The notes under the pieces: model-generated | Told to the model about the DNA's origin: nothing | The model's database searches: none | Seen by the model: the letters and a program-made list of their open reading frames with translations, nothing else | Made by a program: the position numbers and the translations under genes | Shown here: piece after piece, positions 60,734 through 64,000 of the stretch | Layout of the letters: every line of letters begins with the position of its first letter | Numbering within the stretch: position 1 is the first letter of the stretch | Assembly (NCBI GenBank): GCA_020848035.1 | Contig: JADLAX010000076.1 | Span: forward strand, 47,220 to 111,219 | DNA length: 64,000 bases | Direction of reading: 5' to 3' | From: Anaerolineae bacterium | Lineage (GTDB): Bacteria; Chloroflexota; Anaerolineae; Promineifilales; Promineifilaceae

Positions 60734-62209
60734 ATGAACAATTTGTCTGTGTGGTTAAAAGGTTCGATTCATAGGGCTTTACTGATCGCCTTTATTACCA
60801 TTTCCGTGGTACCTATTGTTGTTATTTCTGTATTTTTTACCCAGCAAAGCATGCAAGCGTTGACTGAACAGATGGAAGAGAATTTGCAGCAGTTGGCGTT
60901 GTCCAAGGCAGAAGAAATTAACCTGAAGCTGACCGAGGTCATGGATAATACGCGCATCGCGGCCCATCTGGCGGCAGCGACGCTGGCGCAGCCAGTTTCT
61001 CAAGCAGAAATCGACAGCTCTCTTGAAAAATATCAGCCGGATGCACGGGGGATTGTGGGATTGGATATGTATTACCAGGCGCAGGGAGGAACGGCCGTTC
61101 TTGGTGAGGACCTCTCTAATGTCTACTGGACCAACCCTCTGGGGCCGGAGGAACCAGCCGCCAATGAAATCATCCAGACAGAAAGCCTTGATTCGGTGTT
61201 TGCCAGCATCAAACAGGTCAGCTCAGACACCCAATGGGTTTACCTCACCACCGAACGAGGCATGATGCGACTCTACCCCTGGGCCTCCAACGACCATTAC
61301 CCCGATGGCTGGGACCCACGCCAAATTGTGTTTTATACCGTGGCTGAACCCGACAAAAATCCAGACCTCGCCCCACAATGGACACCGCCCTATGTTGATT
61401 TTGCTGGCGCAGGCTGGATGGTCACCGCTTCAGTGCCCGTCCTGGACCAAACAGGCGAATTCATGGGGGTTATGTCCCATGACGTGACTATCGAATCCCT
61501 CAAGGAAATTGCCCTGGGCATCAATGTGTTAGGTGGTGGCGGTTATGGTTTTCTGATCGACAGGGAAGGCAAAGTGATAGCGCATCCAGAATTTCAGGAT
61601 GCCGATGCCTCAAAAGGGACGCAGGATGAAACTAGTCTCTTAACGTGGGGCTCGCCAGATTTTCAAACCCTGGTGCAGCAAATGGTAAACGGCCAGCAGG
61701 GCCTGGGCTACTATGCCGCCGAAAATGGAGAATCCCTCCTGGTCTATGCTCCCATCCCAGAAACTGGCTGGAGCTTGGGAATTTCGATTCCGCAAGAGCA
61801 GGTGGTTGCTCCGGCCATGGCTACACGGAACCGGGCACTCATGGTTTCGGGCGGATTGCTCATGGCCGCCATTGCCCTGGCTGTTGTGCTGGCCCGGCTC
61901 ATCCATAAACCCATCTTGCAGCTAATTGATGGCGTGCAGCAGGTGACCCTGGATCGCAAAGCAGACAAAATCGAAGTGAAATCTTTCCAGGAATTTTCCC
62001 AGCTGGCCACCGCCTTTAATGACATGGCTTCGCGAGTATGGGAACGGGAAAGCAAGCTGAAGGCCAAGGTTGCTGAACTTCGGATTGAAATTGATACCAA
62101 CAGCAAGCAGGAACGACTCGATTCAATTATGGAAACAGATTTCTTCAAACGATTGGAACAAAATGTTAATCAGTTAAGGGCAAACATTAAAAGCGTTGCC
62201 GCCGACTAA
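60734..62209 (+). CDS. Cache-HAMP sensor protein without output domain
   Basis: 491 aa. Membrane helix 1 at about 13-35 (ALLIAFITISVVPIVVISVFF), an extracellular double Cache domain (about 40-360; IVGLDMYYQAQGGTAVLG, WMVTASVPVLDQTGEFMGVMSHDVTIESLKEI, GYGFLIDREGKVIAHPEF), membrane helix 2 (about 375-398), then a HAMP domain (RLIHKPILQLIDGVQQVT) and a coiled coil to the end. No kinase, GGDEF or MCP signalling domain follows; the coiled coil ends in NVNQLRANIKSVAAD. The signal must be passed to a partner, plausibly the MinD-like or CpaE-like protein next door. ATG 60734 follows GAGGAG. Confidence 0.85.
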   Translation: MNNLSVWLKGSIHRALLIAFITISVVPIVVISVFFTQQSMQALTEQMEENLQQLALSKAEEINLKLTEVMDNTRIAAHLAAATLAQPVSQAEIDSSLEKYQPDARGIVGLDMYYQAQGGTAVLGEDLSNVYWTNPLGPEEPAANEIIQTESLDSVFASIKQVSSDTQWVYLTTERGMMRLYPWASNDHYPDGWDPRQIVFYTVAEPDKNPDLAPQWTPPYVDFAGAGWMVTASVPVLDQTGEFMGVMSHDVTIESLKEIALGINVLGGGGYGFLIDREGKVIAHPEFQDADASKGTQDETSLLTWGSPDFQTLVQQMVNGQQGLGYYAAENGESLLVYAPIPETGWSLGISIPQEQVVAPAMATRNRALMVSGGLLMAAIALAVVLARLIHKPILQLIDGVQQVTLDRKADKIEVKSFQEFSQLATAFNDMASRVWERESKLKAKVAELRIEIDTNSKQERLDSIMETDFFKRLEQNVNQLRANIKSVAAD

Positions 62210-62230
62210 TCATCAAAATGGAGGATTCTC

Positions 62231-62992
62231 ATGACAAAAATTATCTCAACACACTCTTTCCGAGGCGGTACTGGTAAATCAAATGTCACCGCAAACATCG
62301 CTGCTACACTCGCCAATAGAGGATACCGGGTTGGCGTGTTTGACACCGACATTCAATCTCCGGGTATACATATCATCTTCAATCTTTTTGATGGAAAGAT
62401 TAAATATACTTTGAACGATTTCCTGTGGGGAAATTGCAGTATCGAGGAAGCCGCGTATCCGGTTTATGAGGCACCTGAAGGCGGAGCCGTCTTTTTAGTG
62501 CCCTCTAGTATCGAGCCCAATGACATAGCCCGGATATTGCGAGAAAAGTATGATGCCGGCGACATGCACAATGCGTTTCGCGACTTGATTCCTGCCTTAT
62601 CTCTGGATTATCTGCTCATTGATACACATCCAGGCTTGAATGAAGAGACGCTCCTCTCCATTGCGATTTCGGACAGCTTAGTAATTATCCTGAGACCAGA
62701 TCAGCAAGATTTTCAAGGTACGAGTGTGACCGTGGATGTGGCACGCCGGTTGCGCGTCCCAGAAATAAAGCTAGTCGTGAACAAGGTGCCGCCTGAATAT
62801 GATTTAGTTGATATTCGACGGAAGGTAGAAGATGCCTATCAATCTGAAGTGGCGGCGTTATTGCCCTTGTCTTTTGATGTGGCTCAAAACGCCAGCTCTG
62901 CAATATATTGTGTAAAATTTCCCGATGCTTCGTTTTCTACAGGTATCAATCTCATAGCCAACAGCCTTGAAGAAGAACCTGCACGTGTATAA
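62231..62992 (+). CDS. MinD/ParA-like ATPase
   Basis: 253 aa. Deviant Walker A in STHSFRGGTGKSNVTANIAATLANRG (Lys at GKS), switch/Walker A' GVFDTDIQSPGIHII, Walker B LDYLLIDTHPGLNEETLL, and NKVPPEYD as base-recognition motif. Such ATPases position protein complexes or switch partners at the membrane or nucleoid. It ends the four-gene set with the Cache sensor 22 bp upstream; no ParB-like partner is seen. Confidence 0.88.
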   Translation: MTKIISTHSFRGGTGKSNVTANIAATLANRGYRVGVFDTDIQSPGIHIIFNLFDGKIKYTLNDFLWGNCSIEEAAYPVYEAPEGGAVFLVPSSIEPNDIARILREKYDAGDMHNAFRDLIPALSLDYLLIDTHPGLNEETLLSIAISDSLVIILRPDQQDFQGTSVTVDVARRLRVPEIKLVVNKVPPEYDLVDIRRKVEDAYQSEVAALLPLSFDVAQNASSAIYCVKFPDASFSTGINLIANSLEEEPARV

Positions 62993-63097
62993 TTTTAGTT
63001 GATTGCGCGACCTAATTAAGTCGTTCTGGCTACATAACTTATCTGCTAGGTTCTGTTGACATTTGAAGAGAGAAGCTAAATCCTCGATAATGATACA

Positions 63098-63442
63098 ATG
63101 TCAACTATAAAAATTGCCGATGACCAATGGCGGAAAATATACAAGTTCTTAAAAACATATCCCAGGACCTATGCCAACAACCAAGCGGCCACACGTCGTT
63201 TTGTTGAAGGCGTTCATTGGCTCATGCGCACTGGTGTGCAGTGGCGCGAACTGCCAGAGCGGTATGGCAACTGGAATAGCGTCTACAAACGCTTTTCTCG
63301 CTGGGAAGAGCAAGGCATTTGGGCTGCTTTGCATGACCAGTTTGCTCAAGAGCCTGATATGGAAAGCGCGATTATCGATAGCACCGTGATTCGGGCCCAC
63401 ATGAGTGCGGCTGGTGGGTCAAAAAAAACGGTGGTCAAGTAG
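63098..63442 (+). CDS. IS5-family transposase, orfA
   Basis: 114 aa in the zero frame. It has the IS5 N-terminal domain (DDQWRKIYKFLKTYPRTYANNQAATRRFVEGVHWLMRTGVQWRELPERYGNWNSVYKRFSRWEEQGIW) and the first catalytic Asp in IIDSTVIRAH. At 63421-63428 an A8 run precedes the zero-frame stop; a -1 slip there joins orfB. Confidence 0.9.
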   Translation: MSTIKIADDQWRKIYKFLKTYPRTYANNQAATRRFVEGVHWLMRTGVQWRELPERYGNWNSVYKRFSRWEEQGIWAALHDQFAQEPDMESAIIDSTVIRAHMSAAGGSKKTVVK

Positions 63443-63858
63443 AGCAAGCCCTAGGTCGTAGTCGCGGTGGTTTCAGCACAAAAATCCATATTGTTGTTGA
63501 TGCTTTAGGTAATCCCCTAAAGTACATCCTCACTGGTGGCCAGCGACATGATGTGACGCAAGCCCGAGCCTTGTTAGAAGCGTATGCGTTTGACCGCGCC
63601 ATTGCCGACAAAGGTTATGATGCTGACGACCTATTGGCCTTTATTGCCGAAAAAGGAGCTGAAGCGGTTATCCCGCCCAAGGCCAATCGCACAGAAGAGC
63701 GAGCTTATGATAAGCATGTCTACAAAGAGCGTCATTTGGTCGAGTGTTTTATTAACAAAATCAAGTGGTATCGTCGGGTATTCACTCGGTATGAGAAACT
63801 AGCCCGACGATACATGGCTTTCTTGCACCTGGTGGGTGCTTTTATTTGGCTTCGTTGA
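63421..63858 (+). CDS. IS5-family transposase, orfB (frameshift product C-terminus)
   Basis: Read in -1 frame from the A8 run: GGQVEQALGRSRGGFSTKIHIVVDALGNPLKYILTGGQRHDVTQA..., continuing without interruption to TGA at 63856-63858. It contains the second catalytic Asp (IADKGYDADD) and the Glu in HLVECFINKIKWYRRVFTRYEK. Together with orfA it gives the full DDE transposase by programmed -1 frameshifting, common in IS5 subgroup IS427. Confidence 0.88.
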   Translation, partial: KKNGGQVEQALGRSRGGFSTKIHIVVDALGNPLKYILTGGQRHDVTQARALLEAYAFDRAIADKGYDADDLLAFIAEKGAEAVIPPKANRTEERAYDKHVYKERHLVECFINKIKWYRRVFTRYEKLARRYMAFLHLVGAFIWLR

Positions 63859-63883
63859 AATGTCAACGGAACCTAGTGCATCG

Positions 63884-64000
63884 TTAACATGATTGTTGAA
63901 CTTTTACAATTGGATAAAGTCGTTTCAGCTTGATGCGAGCATCTTCCGTTGTGAAGCGCCAATCAATCCCGACTTGCTTTTGATTGCGCTCGTCTTGCCA
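63884..64000 (-). CDS. C-terminus of an IS630-type transposase ORF (partial)
   Basis: The last 38 residues read DERNQKQVGIDWRFTTEDARIKLKRLYPIV..., the DWRFT-TEDARIKL-RLYP ending well known from the first ORF of IS630-family elements. It enters from the right edge and stops at 63884-63886, only 8 bp from the IS5 copy, so the IS5 element was probably inserted beside an older element. Confidence 0.75.
   Translation of the reverse strand, partial: WQDERNQKQVGIDWRFTTEDARIKLKRLYPIVKVQQSC

Larger units (their letters stand above)
63046..63876 (+). mobile_element. IS5-family insertion sequence, complete
   Basis: About 823 bp between CTAG copies (63046-63049 and 63873-63876) that may be the target duplication. 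Terminal inverted repeats: GTTCTGTTGACATTTG (left) and GAAATGTCAACGGAAC (right), differing at two positions. It encodes a transposase in two frames joined by an A8 slippery run. It looks complete and possibly active. Confidence 0.88.

Noticed and set aside
1..64000. Search for tRNA, rRNA, CRISPR arrays, riboswitches and replication origin
   Set aside because: Nothing recognisable was seen by reading; short palindromic repeats are dispersed and not in regular arrays.

Overview
The window looks like a chromosomal segment of a Chloroflexota bacterium (Anaerolineae-like), an inference from gene content and style: secreted proteins with the 'VYLPL'-type linker common in that phylum, BTAD-AAA-TPR giant regulators, a GxxExxY protein, and many short palindromic intergenic repeats. 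The 8-mer ACGGCCGT occurs about 80 times by eye (roughly one expected), in nearly every gene up to 61 kb, and acts as a genome signature comparable to cyanobacterial HIP1. No rRNA, tRNA or CRISPR array was seen.

Region 1 (1-9.8 kb, GC-rich, + strand): a catabolic set with FdrA/AllF and DUF1116/AllG (two of the three oxamate carbamoyltransferase subunits), a VapBC module between them, a methyltransferase, a YCII protein, a tandem two-domain cyclase/amidohydrolase, a GxxExxY protein and a xanthine/CO dehydrogenase-type molybdopterin subunit without its partner subunits. Region 2 (9.8-20.4 kb): a conserved hypothetical, an ECF sigma/anti-sigma pair, DUF4331, TPR and NicO-type metal transporter genes, then two secreted proteins (PQQ-like propeller; DNRLRE). 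Region 3 (20.4-38.5 kb, mostly - strand): two giant unrecognised proteins, a 1535-aa BTAD/alpha-beta-hydrolase/ATPase/TPR regulator, an FAD oxidase, a double-ACT protein, a four-gene partner-switching operon (STAS, anti-sigma kinase, STAS, PP2C) and gluconokinase.

Region 4 (38.6-53 kb, visibly lower GC) is a class II lanthipeptide (RiPP) locus. It has an NHLP-leader precursor with a GG site and a four-Cys core, a ProcM-like (CCG) LanM, two NHLP-type ABC exporters (one with a C39 protease), a short HlyD-like adaptor, a degenerate RibF-like protein, an unknown 375-aa protein, and a fusion of a C39 peptidase-like domain (catalytic Cys replaced by Ser) to an FAD-linked oxidase.

Region 5 (52.9-57.4 kb) is directly attached and has the full logic of a ComQXPA quorum-sensing system: a 76-aa ComX-like pre-pheromone with a near-C-terminal Trp, a ComQ-like prenyltransferase, a ComP-like membrane histidine kinase with a PDZ-like domain, and a ComA-like regulator. 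It is followed by a second, atypical regulator. Direct GTCA repeats exactly 22 bp apart lie upstream of several RiPP and downstream genes and suggest a common regulon.

Region 6 (58.7-63 kb): a winged-helix protein, a winged-helix/cNMP-binding/CpaE-like fusion, a Cache-HAMP sensor without an output domain and a MinD/ParA-like ATPase, an unrecognised signalling set. The window ends with a complete IS5-family element (frameshifted transposase) and the end of an IS630-type transposase gene.

The most exciting observations are the ComQXPA-like locus outside the Firmicutes next to a lanthipeptide cluster, the pseudo-C39/flavin-oxidase fusion, and the 22-bp-phased repeats that may link them.
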